A stretch of DNA of 64,000 nt from contig NZ_BJWY01000020.1 in the NCBI RefSeq assembly GCF_007990715.1, positions 1 to 64,000 on the forward strand, read 5' to 3'. Shown here piece after piece: positions 1 to 9,072 of the stretch. The translations under genes and the position numbers were made by a program. How positions within the stretch are numbered: the first letter of the stretch is position 1; every line of letters begins with the position of its first letter. The notes under the pieces are model-generated. The model saw nothing but the letters and a program-made list of their open reading frames with translations, was not told the DNA's origin and searched no databases. The DNA is from Nocardia seriolae NBRC 15557. GTDB lineage: Bacteria > Actinomycetota > Actinomycetes > Mycobacteriales > Mycobacteriaceae.

Positions 1-75
1 TTGCCTTCGAACCCATGCACTAATTCTACCGCCGATCACACTGACATGGAAGCCGAAATGGCATGTGATACAAAG

Positions 76-807
76 CTATTCAGACTTGGCGGCATTTCCA
101 TTTGTTAGCAATTGCCTTGGTGACATTCCAGAGAGTTCTCGGATGTCTCGAGTCAAATGGGACTGGTCGGAATAGCCGACAGTGGCTGCGGCGTCAGCCA
201 GTGCGGTGCCCTCGCGGGCCAATGCGAGTGCTCGTTGCATGCGCAGGATGCGGCCCAGGGTTTTCGGCCCGTAACCGAATGCGGTCAGCGACATTCGGTG
301 GAGTTGCCGAGGGCCTGTTCCCAATTCGGCGGCGGCGAAGGACACCGGTGCACCGGATTGGAGGGACGCCACGATGAAACGCAACTTCGGGTCGGGTGGG
401 GTGGATTCGGTTGCACGCCAGCGTGCGATTGCTTCGAGACCCATGGCCGGGGTTGGCGCTGTCGCGATCAGTTCGTTCGCGCGGCGGAGTTCTGCCGTTC
501 GCCACAGGTCGGCGAGATCGATCCTGGTGTCGCGCAGTTCGTGAGCGGGTATGCCGAGGAGACTCGGGGCGGTGCCGGGATAGAAGCGGATGCCCGTTAT
601 GCGGGTGGCGAATCCGGACGGTGGGCGGTAGGCGCGGGTGTCGGGTCCGGCGATCGAGAGGCGGCCGTTCATCCACAGCAGGTCCATGCTGCCGTCCGGC
701 AGTACCGGGAGGTCGGTGTCCGACACGCCCTTCCGCGTCCAGAGCACTGCGTCACCGATGGCCGAAGGCCGCTCCCGATAGCCTTGCGGCGGGTGGATAT
801 CCGTCAT
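76..807 (-). CDS. AraC-family transcriptional regulator
   Basis: A 243-residue DNA-binding regulator. The N-terminal half (about residues 15-110) looks like the DUF6597 sensor domain that precedes many actinobacterial AraC proteins. The C-terminal half (about 140-235) carries two helix-turn-helix units, the second reading AAATVGYSDQSHLTRDIREL, the AraC signature. Ligand and targets are unknown. It is divergent from nothing close by: the next gene, at 911-1426, is on the same strand upstream and ends about 100 bases before this start. Domain assignment is by motif recognition; the regulated pathway cannot be inferred. Confidence 0.85.
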   Translation of the reverse strand: MTDIHPPQGYRERPSAIGDAVLWTRKGVSDTDLPVLPDGSMDLLWMNGRLSIAGPDTRAYRPPSGFATRITGIRFYPGTAPSLLGIPAHELRDTRIDLADLWRTAELRRANELIATAPTPAMGLEAIARWRATESTPPDPKLRFIVASLQSGAPVSFAAAELGTGPRQLHRMSLTAFGYGPKTLGRILRMQRALALAREGTALADAAATVGYSDQSHLTRDIRELSGMSPRQLLTNGNAAKSE

Positions 808-910
808 CGAAATCCCACCTCACCTCGAAAACTGTTGAAACACCGCCTTGTTCGGCATGTCGTGCACACAGGCATGGTCCGCCTGTTTGCACTCAATGCA
901 TGTTTGCACG

Positions 911-1426
911 TTATGTCGTCGCGGGCTCCGATGAATCCGACACCTCGACCACGCGCTCGGCCTGGCCGGGCTTCCAGATCGTCACTTCCAAACGCCCGTC
1001 CACGATTTCGACCGAGGACGCGCCGGTCAGCTCGGCCGCGTAGAACGGTTCGAACTTGCGGCCGCGTAGGTCGAAACCGCTCTCGGCGAACAGATCTTCG
1101 GCGAAACGGCGCTGCACCTCGAGATCCTGCACATCGCGCACGGTTCCGAACAGTTTCACGTCGCCATCGCTGACCTGGGTGTCCACGGTCGCGGTGTGCA
1201 GGCAGAAACGCGGGTCGCGGGCCAGATCGGCGAACTTCGTGGTGCCGGGCATGCCGACCAGCCACAGCTCACCCTCGAAAAGGCGCGGTTCGAGCGGGCT
1301 GATGCGCGGAAAGCCATCCTTGCGCAGGGTGGCCAGCATGCACAGGTTGCCGGTGGCGGCATGACGGCGGGTGAAGATGGTCGAGATACGGGGTGCGGCG
1401 GTGGCGAACTCGGTCCAGGACGTCAT
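911..1426 (-). CDS. Pyridoxamine 5'-phosphate oxidase family (flavin split-barrel) protein
   Basis: 171 residues with a single split-barrel fold. It opens with an ITSTIF-like helix and the strand NLCMLATLRKDGFPRISPLEP, typical of actinobacterial PNPOx-like proteins that bind FMN, F420 or heme. The ATG at 1426 was chosen because homology starts there; the open frame continues far upstream but without family resemblance and across the neighbouring divergent protease. Substrate is unknown; family members include F420-dependent reductases. The start lies 72 bases from the ATG of the plus-strand protease, so the two genes probably share a divergent promoter region. Confidence 0.8.
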   Translation of the reverse strand: MTSWTEFATAAPRISTIFTRRHAATGNLCMLATLRKDGFPRISPLEPRLFEGELWLVGMPGTTKFADLARDPRFCLHTATVDTQVSDGDVKLFGTVRDVQDLEVQRRFAEDLFAESGFDLRGRKFEPFYAAELTGASSVEIVDGRLEVTIWKPGQAERVVEVSDSSEPATT

Positions 1427-1498
1427 GACCGCGACCGTACCCGCGGGGTACGACACATCCGGGCATCGAAAGCCGGCGGTCTCTGTTTGAAGGGCCCG

Positions 1499-2269
1499 AT
1501 GTCGTTCTCCCGCCGGGTCGCGGTGCTCGCCGCGGCGCTCATCGGCTGCACTGTCCCGGCCTCCGTCCCCGCCCATGCCGTGGTCGGCGGCACCGAAACC
1601 ACCACCGGCGACTATCCGTGGCTGGCCACGGTCGGCACCCCACTGTTCTTCCCCCGGGCTTCCGGGCAGTTCTGCGGCGGCGAGCTCATCGCACCCGACC
1701 AGGTGCTGACCGCCGCGCACTGCGTGCAACTGGCGCAACTGCTGCCGCAGGCGCTCACCGTCATCTTCGACCGCGGCGACCTCACCGCGCACGACGGAAC
1801 CACCGTGGCGGTCACCAATGTTCGCCTGCACCCGGACTTCCGCACCGACACGGTCGACGGCGTCGACGTCTACCACCACGACCTCGCCATCCTGACCCTC
1901 GCGCACCCGCAACAGCGCCCGACCGTGCAGCTCGCCGCGCGGCCGAACCGCAGTTTCACGGTGCCCGCGGACGGCAGTGGTGTCGTGCTCGGCTGGGGCG
2001 GCACCGCCGACGGCGACTCCGCCAACACCGTCCTGCGCCGCGCCACCGTCCCGATGGTCTCCGACGCCGACTGTGCCGCCGCCTATCCGGGGACCTTCGA
2101 CGCCTCCGAGATGGCGTGCGCAGGCTCCACCACGGCCGATACCGGCGAATTCGACAGTGGCGGGCCATTGCTCGTCGACGGGAAACTGGTCGGCATCACT
2201 TCGTGGGCGCGCGGGACGGCCCAGGCAGGTTATCCGGGCGTCTACGCCCGCATGCCCGCTTCCTTCTGA
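1499..2269 (+). CDS. Secreted trypsin-like serine protease (S1 family)
   Basis: 256 residues. A signal peptide (about 1-27, ending AHA) is followed directly by VVGG, the mature N-terminus of chymotrypsin-fold proteases. The triad is visible: His74 in TAAHC, Asp128 in HHDLAIL and Ser220 in EFDSGGP. Two things are odd. The usual GDSGGP is FDSGGP, so the oxyanion-hole glycine before the Asp-Ser pair is replaced by Phe, and the protein stops at YPGVYARMPASF, short of the final helix usual in the family. It should be exported and process extracellular protein if active; the changed motif leaves activity uncertain. It converges with the flavin oxidase gene, only 4 bases away. Confidence 0.85.
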   Translation: MSFSRRVAVLAAALIGCTVPASVPAHAVVGGTETTTGDYPWLATVGTPLFFPRASGQFCGGELIAPDQVLTAAHCVQLAQLLPQALTVIFDRGDLTAHDGTTVAVTNVRLHPDFRTDTVDGVDVYHHDLAILTLAHPQQRPTVQLAARPNRSFTVPADGSGVVLGWGGTADGDSANTVLRRATVPMVSDADCAAAYPGTFDASEMACAGSTTADTGEFDSGGPLLVDGKLVGITSWARGTAQAGYPGVYARMPASF

Positions 2270-2273
2270 GTGC

Positions 2274-3773
2274 TCACACCTTCACCGCCGACTGGTCGAA
2301 GGTGAATACGCCGTTGGGGTCGTAATGCTTGGCGACACCGCGCAGACGCACAGCATTGTCGCCGTAGTACGCGCTCGCCCAATTCGACAGCCCGGGATCG
2401 ATGTAGTTGACGAAGGCCGTGTTTCCGGTCAATTCCCCGAGCCCGTCGCGCACTTCGTTCACGGCGTTGCGCGCCTCCGACGTGGTGGCGCCCACGTAGA
2501 TCTGCGCTGTCGCCAGTGCGCCGCGATAGGGAAAAGCCGTGTCCTTCGCGCCGATTCGAGCGGGCGCGCCGGACAGACTGTCCAGCAGAATATCCATGCC
2601 TTCGCGACCGGTCAGCAGGGCGGTCAATCTGCTCGGGTCCGACAGCGGCTTGGTCAATACTCGCGATGACGCCGTGAACGACTCCCCGCCGAGCACTCCT
2701 CCGCCATTCCAATTCGGGCGGCACTGCTGCACCGAGTAATTCGCGCAGCCGCCGAAATACATCATCGCCGATAGGTAATCCTTGGATAGCGAATACCTGT
2801 TGACCGGTTGGGTCTTGGTGGCTGTGACCAATTTGTCGAGGAGAGTGTTCATGGCGGACTCGGTTCCGACATAGCAGCCGTTGATTCGGCACGTCGGCGG
2901 GCTGCCCGCGGAAATGCCGAGGGTGGACCAGAATTCGTCGGGGGCCGACTTGGTGAAGGTCTGCCACGCGGCCAGCACCTCGGTCAGCGACCCGGCCGGG
3001 AAGCGGACCTGGAAGACGGCCAACTGGGGTGCGGCGACGGTGCGGAAGGTGAACGAGGTGACGATGCCGAAGTTGCCGCCACCGCCGCCGCGCAGTGCCC
3101 AGAACAGCTCGGGTTCGGAGGTCGCGGAGGCCGTGCGCAGCGTCCCGTCCGCGGTGACCACCTGGGCCGAAATCAGGTTGTCACAGGTCAATCCGTACTT
3201 TCCGGTCAGCACGCCGATGCCTCCGCCCAGGGTGAGGCCCGAGATGCCGACGGTCGGGCACGAACCGGCCGGGAGGCAGCGGCCTGCCGCGGCCAGACCC
3301 GTGTACACGTCCATGAGCCGGGTGCCCGCGCCGATCACCGCGGTGCCGTCCGGTTTCACCTCCACGCCGGTCATGCCGCCCAGATCCACCACCAGCCCGC
3401 TGTCGGGTGTCGAGTACCCGCCATAGCTGTGCCCGCCGCTGCGCGCCGCCACCGGGATCCGCGCGTTCGCGGCCGCGCTCACGCATGCCTGCACGTCGGA
3501 AGCGTTGGCGCACTGCGCGACCGCGGCGGGCTGCCTGCCGTCGAAGAGCGGGTTGTAGGCCAGTTTGGCCGTCGGGTATCCGGAATCGGACGGTAGGTTC
3601 AGCGTTCCGGCCAGGCGCTGACGCAGCGCTGCCCAATCCACCTGTCCCGCAGGCTGTTGCACCGGCAGTATCGCCGCGGGCTTGTCCGGCAGACAGCCGG
3701 TCGCCGAACCCAAGGCGGCCAGGCCGACGCCGACTCCGGCCGCGCGCAGCAGATTTCGCCGATTGATCGCCAT
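2274..3773 (-). CDS. Tat-exported FAD-linked oxidase, berberine-bridge type
   Basis: 499 residues. The N-terminus MAINRRNLLRAAGVG is a twin-arginine signal; the cleavage region contains ATGCLP, so it may become a lipoprotein. Residues about 80-260 form a PP-loop FAD domain with RSGGHSYGG (His115) and GSCPTVG (Cys172), the two residues that hold FAD bicovalently in BBE-like enzymes. The C-terminus has the BBE motif (AKHYDPNGVFTFDQS). Family members oxidise sugars, alcohols or alkaloid-like substrates with oxygen. The ATG at 3773 was preferred to an upstream frame extension because it begins the Tat signal. Substrate unknown. Confidence 0.88.
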   Translation of the reverse strand: MAINRRNLLRAAGVGVGLAALGSATGCLPDKPAAILPVQQPAGQVDWAALRQRLAGTLNLPSDSGYPTAKLAYNPLFDGRQPAAVAQCANASDVQACVSAAANARIPVAARSGGHSYGGYSTPDSGLVVDLGGMTGVEVKPDGTAVIGAGTRLMDVYTGLAAAGRCLPAGSCPTVGISGLTLGGGIGVLTGKYGLTCDNLISAQVVTADGTLRTASATSEPELFWALRGGGGGNFGIVTSFTFRTVAAPQLAVFQVRFPAGSLTEVLAAWQTFTKSAPDEFWSTLGISAGSPPTCRINGCYVGTESAMNTLLDKLVTATKTQPVNRYSLSKDYLSAMMYFGGCANYSVQQCRPNWNGGGVLGGESFTASSRVLTKPLSDPSRLTALLTGREGMDILLDSLSGAPARIGAKDTAFPYRGALATAQIYVGATTSEARNAVNEVRDGLGELTGNTAFVNYIDPGLSNWASAYYGDNAVRLRGVAKHYDPNGVFTFDQSAVKV

Positions 3774-3877
3774 TGCGGCGCCCCTCCCCGAGAGTGTGCC
3801 CGGCCTCCTCCAGCTTGCCGGGCACGCACGAACCATTCAACGGTCCGTTATCGCGACCTTGAATGCTCGCGTTTCAC

Positions 3878-4474
3878 TCAGGTCAGCAGGCCGTCGGCCA
3901 GCCGCGCCCAATCGGCGAGAACCTGCCTGCGCCGCAACCGATCCCGCCCCACCATTTCGTCGAGGGTCGCGCCGCGCACCAGGTTGATGGTGAGCCAGAA
4001 CGCGGATTCCAGGCGGTCGGCGGGCACCTCGAGGCGGCGTCCGCACGCATCGAGCAGCTCCACGGTCAGATCGTGTTGCACGCGAAGCATATTCCGGCGC
4101 AGCGCCCGGTCGTTGGCGATGCCGACGTACAACTCGACCGCGGCCTTGCCCAGCTTCCCCGCGAACGGCGCGGTCACCAATTCGACGAGCACCTCCCCCG
4201 CCGACGCCTCCCCCGGCAACGTCCGCTCCCGCCGCTGCAACGCCTCGCGCTGCCGCAACGTCAGGTGCTCGATGGTCTGCGCGAACAACTCCTGCCGCGT
4301 ATGGAAGTGATGCAGCTGCGCGCCGCGGGTGACTCCGGCCCGCGCGGTGATGTCGGCGATCGACGCGCTCGCGTATCCGACCTCGGCCAGGCTGTCGATG
4401 GCCGCGTCCAGCAGCAGCGCCCGAGTTCGGAGGCTCTTCTCCTGGTGCTTGTTCGGGGGCAGATCGGATACCAC
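3878..4474 (-). CDS. TetR-family transcriptional regulator
   Basis: About 198 residues from a GTG at 4474. The N-terminal helix-turn-helix is clear (RTRALLLDAAIDSLAEVGYA, then ADITARAGVTRGAQLHHF). The C-terminal ligand domain is not assignable. It is divergent from the acyl-CoA dehydrogenase at 4542 with only 67 bases between starts, and that gap holds a near-perfect inverted repeat (4492-4515). It most likely represses itself and the dehydrogenase. The frame extends upstream across the repeat, so the GTG start is inferred from homology and from the need to leave the operator free. Confidence 0.85.
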   Translation of the reverse strand: MVSDLPPNKHQEKSLRTRALLLDAAIDSLAEVGYASASIADITARAGVTRGAQLHHFHTRQELFAQTIEHLTLRQREALQRRERTLPGEASAGEVLVELVTAPFAGKLGKAAVELYVGIANDRALRRNMLRVQHDLTVELLDACGRRLEVPADRLESAFWLTINLVRGATLDEMVGRDRLRRRQVLADWARLADGLLT

Positions 4475-4491
4475 CTGGTCACTATAGCAAT

Positions 4492-4515
4492 ATTGCGTGC
4501 ACCCTTGCACGCAAT
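4492..4515. promoter_or_regulatory. Inverted-repeat operator between tetR and acyl-CoA dehydrogenase
   Basis: The arms ATTGCGTGCA and TGCACGCAAT are perfect reverse complements separated by CCCT. A second short palindrome, GCAATATTGC, overlaps immediately upstream. The site sits in the 67-base divergent gap and is the obvious TetR binding site. Seen in sequence; regulator assignment is inference. Confidence 0.7.
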
Positions 4516-4541
4516 TGGGTGTCGGTCGTAATGTGTCGGCC

Positions 4542-5684
4542 ATGCCCGTGGATCGTCTGCTGCCCACCGTCGAAGCCCGCGACCTGCTCGAGCTCACCCG
4601 CGATATCGCGGACAAGGTGCTCGAGCCCAATGTCGTCGAGTACGAGAAGCAGGAGCGCTATCCGGCCGAGGCGTTCCGGGCGCTGGGAGCGGCGGGGCTG
4701 CTGAGCCTGCCGTATCCGGAAGAGTTCGGCGGCGGCGGGCAGCCCTACGAGGTGTATCTGCAGGTGCTCGAGGAGCTCGGCGCGCGATGGGCGGCGGTCG
4801 CGGTGGCGGTCAGCGTGCACAGCCTGTCGTGCCATCCGCTGTTCGCCTACGGTACCGAGGAGCAGAAGCAGCGGTGGCTGCCGGAGATGTTGTCCGGCAA
4901 TCTGATCGGAGCCTACAGCCTGTCGGAGTCGCATGCCGGGTCCGATGCCGCCGCGCTGCGCTGCCGCGCGGTCGAGGCCGAGGGCGGGTACCGGATCACC
5001 GGCACCAAGGCGTGGATCACCAACGGCGGCAAGGCCGATTACTACACGCTGTTCGCCCGCACCGGCGAGGGCTCACGCGGCATCTCCTGCTTCCTGGTGC
5101 CCGCCGACACCGCGGGCCTGTCGTTCGGCAAGCCCGAGGAGAAGATGGGCCTGCGCGCGGTCCCCACCACCTCCGCCGCCTACGACGACGCCTTCCTGCC
5201 CGCCGAGCGCCTCCTCGGCGCGCCCGGGCAGGGCCTTCCGATCGCCTTCAGCGCCTTGGATTCCGGCCGCCTCGGCATCGCCGCCGTGGCCACCGGCATC
5301 GCCCAGCGCGCCCTCGACGACGCCGTGGCCTATGCCAAGGAACGCCAGGCCTTCGGCCGCGCCATCATCGACCATCAGGGCCTGGGCTTCGTCCTCGCCG
5401 ACATGGCCGCCGCCGTCGACTCCGCCCGCGCCACCTACCTCGACGCCGCCCGCCGCCGCGACGCCGGCCTCCCTTACTCCCGCCAGGCCAGCGTCGCCAA
5501 GCTCGTCGCCACCGACGCCGCCATGAAGGTCACCACCGACGCCGTCCAGGTCTTCGGCGGCTACGGCTACACCCAGGACTTCCCCGTCGAGCGCTACATG
5601 CGCGAAGCCAAGATCACCCAGATCTTCGAGGGCACCAACCAGATTCAGCGGCTGGTCATCGCGCGTGGCCTCGTGAGCAGCTGA
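4542..5684 (+). CDS. Acyl-CoA dehydrogenase
   Basis: 380 residues, the usual family length. Three domains are visible: the N-terminal helical part, the beta domain with the FAD/substrate signature (GAYSLSESHAGSDAAALR) and the C-terminal helical domain ending IFEGTNQIQRL, in which Glu363 is the expected catalytic base. It oxidises an acyl-CoA to the 2,3-enoyl-CoA and passes electrons to ETF. Chain-length preference cannot be read from the sequence. ATG 4542 fits the family N-terminus. It is probably controlled by the divergent TetR through the repeat at 4492-4515. Confidence 0.93.
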   Translation: MPVDRLLPTVEARDLLELTRDIADKVLEPNVVEYEKQERYPAEAFRALGAAGLLSLPYPEEFGGGGQPYEVYLQVLEELGARWAAVAVAVSVHSLSCHPLFAYGTEEQKQRWLPEMLSGNLIGAYSLSESHAGSDAAALRCRAVEAEGGYRITGTKAWITNGGKADYYTLFARTGEGSRGISCFLVPADTAGLSFGKPEEKMGLRAVPTTSAAYDDAFLPAERLLGAPGQGLPIAFSALDSGRLGIAAVATGIAQRALDDAVAYAKERQAFGRAIIDHQGLGFVLADMAAAVDSARATYLDAARRRDAGLPYSRQASVAKLVATDAAMKVTTDAVQVFGGYGYTQDFPVERYMREAKITQIFEGTNQIQRLVIARGLVSS

Positions 5685-5693
5685 CTGGCGCCG

Positions 5694-6320
5694 CTAGCCG
5701 CGGGAGCGCCGGGCGGCGAGGAACAGGTCGTGTTCCGGGATCGCCGACGGGTGGTCGGGAAGGAATTCCACCACCCGTTCGCGCACGACAGCCAAGCCCG
5801 CACCGCCCAGCAGACGTGGGAATTCTTCCGCCGGGTAGCTGCTGACGGTGACCGCCTTGCCCATGAATTCGATGTCGAGGCCCTCGATGTCGGCGGGCAC
5901 GGTGGCGAACAGGAAGATGCCGTCCGGCTTCAGCCACCGCGCGAATTTTTCCAGTGCGGCAACGATTTCGGCGCGCGTGAGCTGCAGCAGGGGGAAGAAC
6001 GCCACCACCGCGTCCCAGGTTCCGGGCGGATAGGTCAGCGTTCGCAGGTCCGCGACCTCGAATCGCGCTCCCGGCACCTGGGCGCGGGCGATCTCGATCA
6101 TTCGCGGCGAGACATCACAGCCGGTCACGTCGTGCCCGGCGGCCACCAGCATTTCCGCGGTCGGCCGACCGGTCCCGCAACCGACATCGAGCACGTTCGC
6201 CGCGTCCGGCAACTCGGTGAGCAGCCATTCGACCTCCTCCCGCTGCGCGGCCAGGCCCGCGAACGCCTGCTCGTAGTCCTTGCCCAGGCCATCGAACACT
6301 TCGGCCGCCGAAAGTCCCAT
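5694..6320 (-). CDS. SAM-dependent methyltransferase, class I
   Basis: 208 residues from ATG 6320. Motif I reads NVLDVGCGTGRPTAEML, followed by an acidic end to strand 2 (VTGCDVS) and a post-I aspartate region, giving a complete Rossmann methyltransferase core. The substrate is unknown. The stop is 9 bases from the stop of the convergent acyl-CoA dehydrogenase, so no functional link is implied. Confidence 0.85.
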   Translation of the reverse strand: MGLSAAEVFDGLGKDYEQAFAGLAAQREEVEWLLTELPDAANVLDVGCGTGRPTAEMLVAAGHDVTGCDVSPRMIEIARAQVPGARFEVADLRTLTYPPGTWDAVVAFFPLLQLTRAEIVAALEKFARWLKPDGIFLFATVPADIEGLDIEFMGKAVTVSSYPAEEFPRLLGGAGLAVVRERVVEFLPDHPSAIPEHDLFLAARRSRG

Positions 6321-6372
6321 GGCCCCAACGGTAATCGAGCAGTGCAACCGCTGCGACCGAACCGGCGCAGCA

Positions 6373-6405
6373 GGGCCTCACCGGGGATCCACCCCGATGA
6401 GGCCC
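6373..6405 (-). terminator. Hairpin downstream of msrB-msrA
   Basis: An 8-bp outer stem (GGGCCTCA/TGAGGCCC) continues after one mismatch into a 5-bp inner stem (CGGGG/CCCCG) around a 5-base loop. It lies just after the msrA stop. No long T-run follows, as is usual in actinobacteria. Terminator function is inferred. Confidence 0.6.
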
Positions 6406-6412
6406 ACTCGAG

Positions 6413-6943
6413 CTACGCCGTGGCCTGACGCTTGGGCAGCTTCCAGCCCGGGCGCGGGAAGTGGCAGGTGTAGCCCTCCGGGTAGCGCAGCAGGTAGTCC
6501 TGATGCTCCGGCTGGGCATCCCAGAACGCGCTCGCCGGGGTCACCTCGGTGACCACCTTGCCCGGCCACAGGCCCGACGCGTCGACGTCGGCGATGGTGT
6601 CCTCGGCGACCCGCTTCTGCTCGTCATCCAGGTAGAAGATGGCCGAGCGGTAGCTGGTCCCGACGTCGTTGCCCTGCCGGTCCTTGGTGCTCGGATCGTG
6701 GATCTGGAAGAAGAACTCCAGCAGCGCACGGTAATCCGTCTGCGCCGGGTCGTAGACGATCTCGACGGCCTCGGCATGTCCGGGGTGATTGCGGTAGGTC
6801 GGGTGGTCGTTGCGCCCGCCCGTGTAGCCCACCCGGGTCGACAGGACGCCCGGCTGCCGCCGGATCAGATCCTGCATGCCCCAGAAACACCCGCCGGCCA
6901 GAATCGCCTTCCCGCTCCGCCTCCCCGCGCTTGTGTCGGTCAC
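6413..6943 (-). CDS. msrA: Peptide methionine (S)-S-oxide reductase MsrA
   Basis: 176 residues with the catalytic GCFWG motif (Cys19) and the family blocks [21 protein letters not shown] and QPEHQDYL. It reduces the S-epimer of methionine sulfoxide in proteins, repairing oxidative damage in the cytosol. Its GTG start overlaps the msrB stop (GTGA), so the two are co-translated and together cover both sulfoxide epimers. Confidence 0.95.
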   Translation of the reverse strand: MTDTSAGRRSGKAILAGGCFWGMQDLIRRQPGVLSTRVGYTGGRNDHPTYRNHPGHAEAVEIVYDPAQTDYRALLEFFFQIHDPSTKDRQGNDVGTSYRSAIFYLDDEQKRVAEDTIADVDASGLWPGKVVTEVTPASAFWDAQPEHQDYLLRYPEGYTCHFPRPGWKLPKRQATA

Positions 6944-7395
6944 GCTTCCTCCTTCGTGAACAGAGACCTGTACTGTCCGTAACCCTGTGCCTCGAGATCA
7001 TCGAGGTGAATGAACCGCAGCGACGCCGAATTGATGCAGTAGCGCAGCCCGCCCGCATCGCGCGGACCGTCGGTGAACACGTGCCCCAGATGGCTGTTGC
7101 CGTGGAACGAGCGCACCTCGGTGCGGATCATGAAGTGGCTCATGTCCCGCTTCTCGGTCACGTTCGAGCTGTCGATCGGCTTGGTGAAGCTCGGCCACCC
7201 CGATCCGCTCTCGAACTTGTCCACCGAAGCGAACAACGGCTCCCCCGACACCACGTCCACGTAGATACCGGGCTCGTGGTTGTCCCAGTACTCGCCCGTG
7301 AACGCGCGCTCGGTCCCGTTCTCCTGGGTGACGTGGTACTGCTCAGGCGACAGTGCGGCCACGGCCGCCGGATTCCGGTTGTACTCCCGTGTCAC
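6940..7395 (-). CDS. msrB: Peptide methionine (R)-S-oxide reductase MsrB
   Basis: 151 residues. The catalytic Cys120 is in [11 protein letters not shown], and the blocks [19 protein letters not shown] and [10 protein letters not shown] are all present. The zinc-binding CxxC pairs of many MsrBs are absent (for example [13 protein letters not shown]), so it belongs to the zinc-free form. A GTG start at 7395 is preceded by an excellent ribosome binding site (AAAGGAGGT). First gene of the msrB-msrA operon. Confidence 0.95.
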   Translation of the reverse strand: MTREYNRNPAAVAALSPEQYHVTQENGTERAFTGEYWDNHEPGIYVDVVSGEPLFASVDKFESGSGWPSFTKPIDSSNVTEKRDMSHFMIRTEVRSFHGNSHLGHVFTDGPRDAGGLRYCINSASLRFIHLDDLEAQGYGQYRSLFTKEEA

Positions 7396-7553
7396 TTGAC
7401 CTCCTTTATCGGCCTCAGCTACAACCCACCCTGCCCGTCGGAAAGTCCGGTCTCAACCCCGCGTCATACTTCCGTCACCATTGGCCCCGGGCACCATGGC
7501 CCGCGCTGCGTCGTTCCCCGGCCGGACGCGCCGAGCCGAGCATACTCACCTGC

Positions 7554-8246
7554 GTGAGCGCGGCCGACAACGACACCAGCGACGATCAGGTCCCCGCCTG
7601 GGCGCGGCGCACCGCCGGGGAATCACGGTGGGCGGCCACGGCGGCGATCATCGGAATTCTGATCGTGCAGTTCTACCTGCCCCAGCAGTACATCGCCGGA
7701 CCGCGCTGGCTGGTCCCCGGAATCGGCTTGCTGCTGCTGGTCATGATGGTGGCCGCCAGCCCGGTCCGGCTCGACCGCGAGGAGATCTGGCTGCGCCGGT
7801 TCAGCCTGCTGCTCATGGCGGTGCTCGGGTTCGCGCTGGTGTGGTCGGTGTACCACCTGGTCGTGGGCCTGGTGGACGGTCAGGTCAGCAATAACGCGGC
7901 GGGCCTGCTCAGTTCCGGCGGCGCGATCTGGCTGTCCAATGTGCTGGTATTCGCGCTCTGGTACTGGGAATTCGACCGCGGCGGCCCGGCCGCCCGAGCC
8001 CACGCCCGCAAGCCCTACCCGGATTTCCTCTGGGTGCAGATGCAGAACCCGGGCCTCACCGACCCCGAATGGGAACCGGAGTTCCCCGACTACCTCTATT
8101 TGTCCTTCACCAACGCAACGGCATTCAGCCCCACCGACGTCATGCCCATGTCCCGCTGGGCCAAGACGCTGATGATGGTGCAATCGGCGGTCTCGCTCAT
8201 CACGGTCAGCCTGGTCATCGCCCGCGCGGTGAACGTCCTCAAGTGA
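7554..8246 (+). CDS. Membrane protein resembling DUF1345
   Basis: About 230 residues from a GTG at 7554. There are five likely membrane helices: about 25-41, 52-68, 82-104, 115-140 and a last one near the C-terminus. The segment YLSFTNATAFSPTDVMPMSRWAK before the last helix resembles the conserved part of DUF1345 proteins, and is pore-like in position, but function is unknown. Two overlapping upstream frames lack this resemblance. It converges with the next gene. Confidence 0.7.
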   Translation: MSAADNDTSDDQVPAWARRTAGESRWAATAAIIGILIVQFYLPQQYIAGPRWLVPGIGLLLLVMMVAASPVRLDREEIWLRRFSLLLMAVLGFALVWSVYHLVVGLVDGQVSNNAAGLLSSGGAIWLSNVLVFALWYWEFDRGGPAARAHARKPYPDFLWVQMQNPGLTDPEWEPEFPDYLYLSFTNATAFSPTDVMPMSRWAKTLMMVQSAVSLITVSLVIARAVNVLK

Positions 8247-8253
8247 GGGCCGA

Positions 8254-8988
8254 TCACGACACCGCCGTCATTTCGCTGACCAGCCAGCGACCGTCGCTCT
8301 GCTGCTCGGCGGTGACCATCATGGGCAGGACCACCGTGGATCCGCCCGGCTTGAGGTCGTTCGACTGCTCCTGCTTGACGGCGACCACGACGGTCGCGAC
8401 GAGTCCCTGCAGTGATGCCAGGCCACAATGGATCTGGGCCGCCTTGCTGGTGGCGTGATTCGCCTTCATGACGTCGCGCAACCCGTCACTGCTGTCCGCC
8501 CACTCCTTGTGGAACCCGCCGGTCGACGCGTTCAGCACGTTCCCGACGTACTGATCGATCGTCGAGGGAGTGTAGGTGGTCACCAGCGTCACGAAATCAC
8601 ACACGGCCTGCTGCGCCGCCGCCCGCCGGGCGTCCGCGGTGGCCCCCGCGTTCGAAACCTGTTGGCGCAGTTGGTCGGTGGTCGCGCGCTCATCGGCGAG
8701 GCTGCTGTGTTCGCCCGAGTCGAGAACGAAACCGGTCACGGTCCCGGCGATGCCGAGGATCGCGAGGACACACGCGATCACCAGTGGAACGATCGATCGT
8801 CCGGATGCGCTCGGCTGCGGCGATTGATAGGGCGCCGAGCCGGGCTGCGGGTGATACGGCGACCCCGCGGGCACCGGAGACGCACCGTTCGGAATCGGTT
8901 TCGCCTCCGGTGGAATCGGCTGGGACGCGGGCGCGACCTGCTGCGAATCAATGGGATTCGGCTGCCGGCCGGGCGTGGGTTCGGACAC
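8254..8988 (-). CDS. Mce-associated-like membrane protein
   Basis: 244 residues. A Pro-rich cytoplasmic N-terminus (about 1-63) is followed by one membrane helix (about 65-88) and an extracytoplasmic domain of about 155 residues. That domain contains AQQAVCDFVTLVTTYTP and ends DGRWLVSEM, an architecture common to Mce-associated (NTF2-like) proteins of mycolic-acid bacteria. No mce operon is nearby, so a role in Mce transport is only suggested by fold. Confidence 0.6.
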   Translation of the reverse strand: MSEPTPGRQPNPIDSQQVAPASQPIPPEAKPIPNGASPVPAGSPYHPQPGSAPYQSPQPSASGRSIVPLVIACVLAILGIAGTVTGFVLDSGEHSSLADERATTDQLRQQVSNAGATADARRAAAQQAVCDFVTLVTTYTPSTIDQYVGNVLNASTGGFHKEWADSSDGLRDVMKANHATSKAAQIHCGLASLQGLVATVVVAVKQEQSNDLKPGGSTVVLPMMVTAEQQSDGRWLVSEMTAVS

Positions 8989-9072
8989 GAACTCTCCCCT
9001 CTATCGAACGTGTCCCGCGATGCTATCCGGTGGTTCCGACCGCCCGGATTGCACCCCGACCCTGCGAAACAG

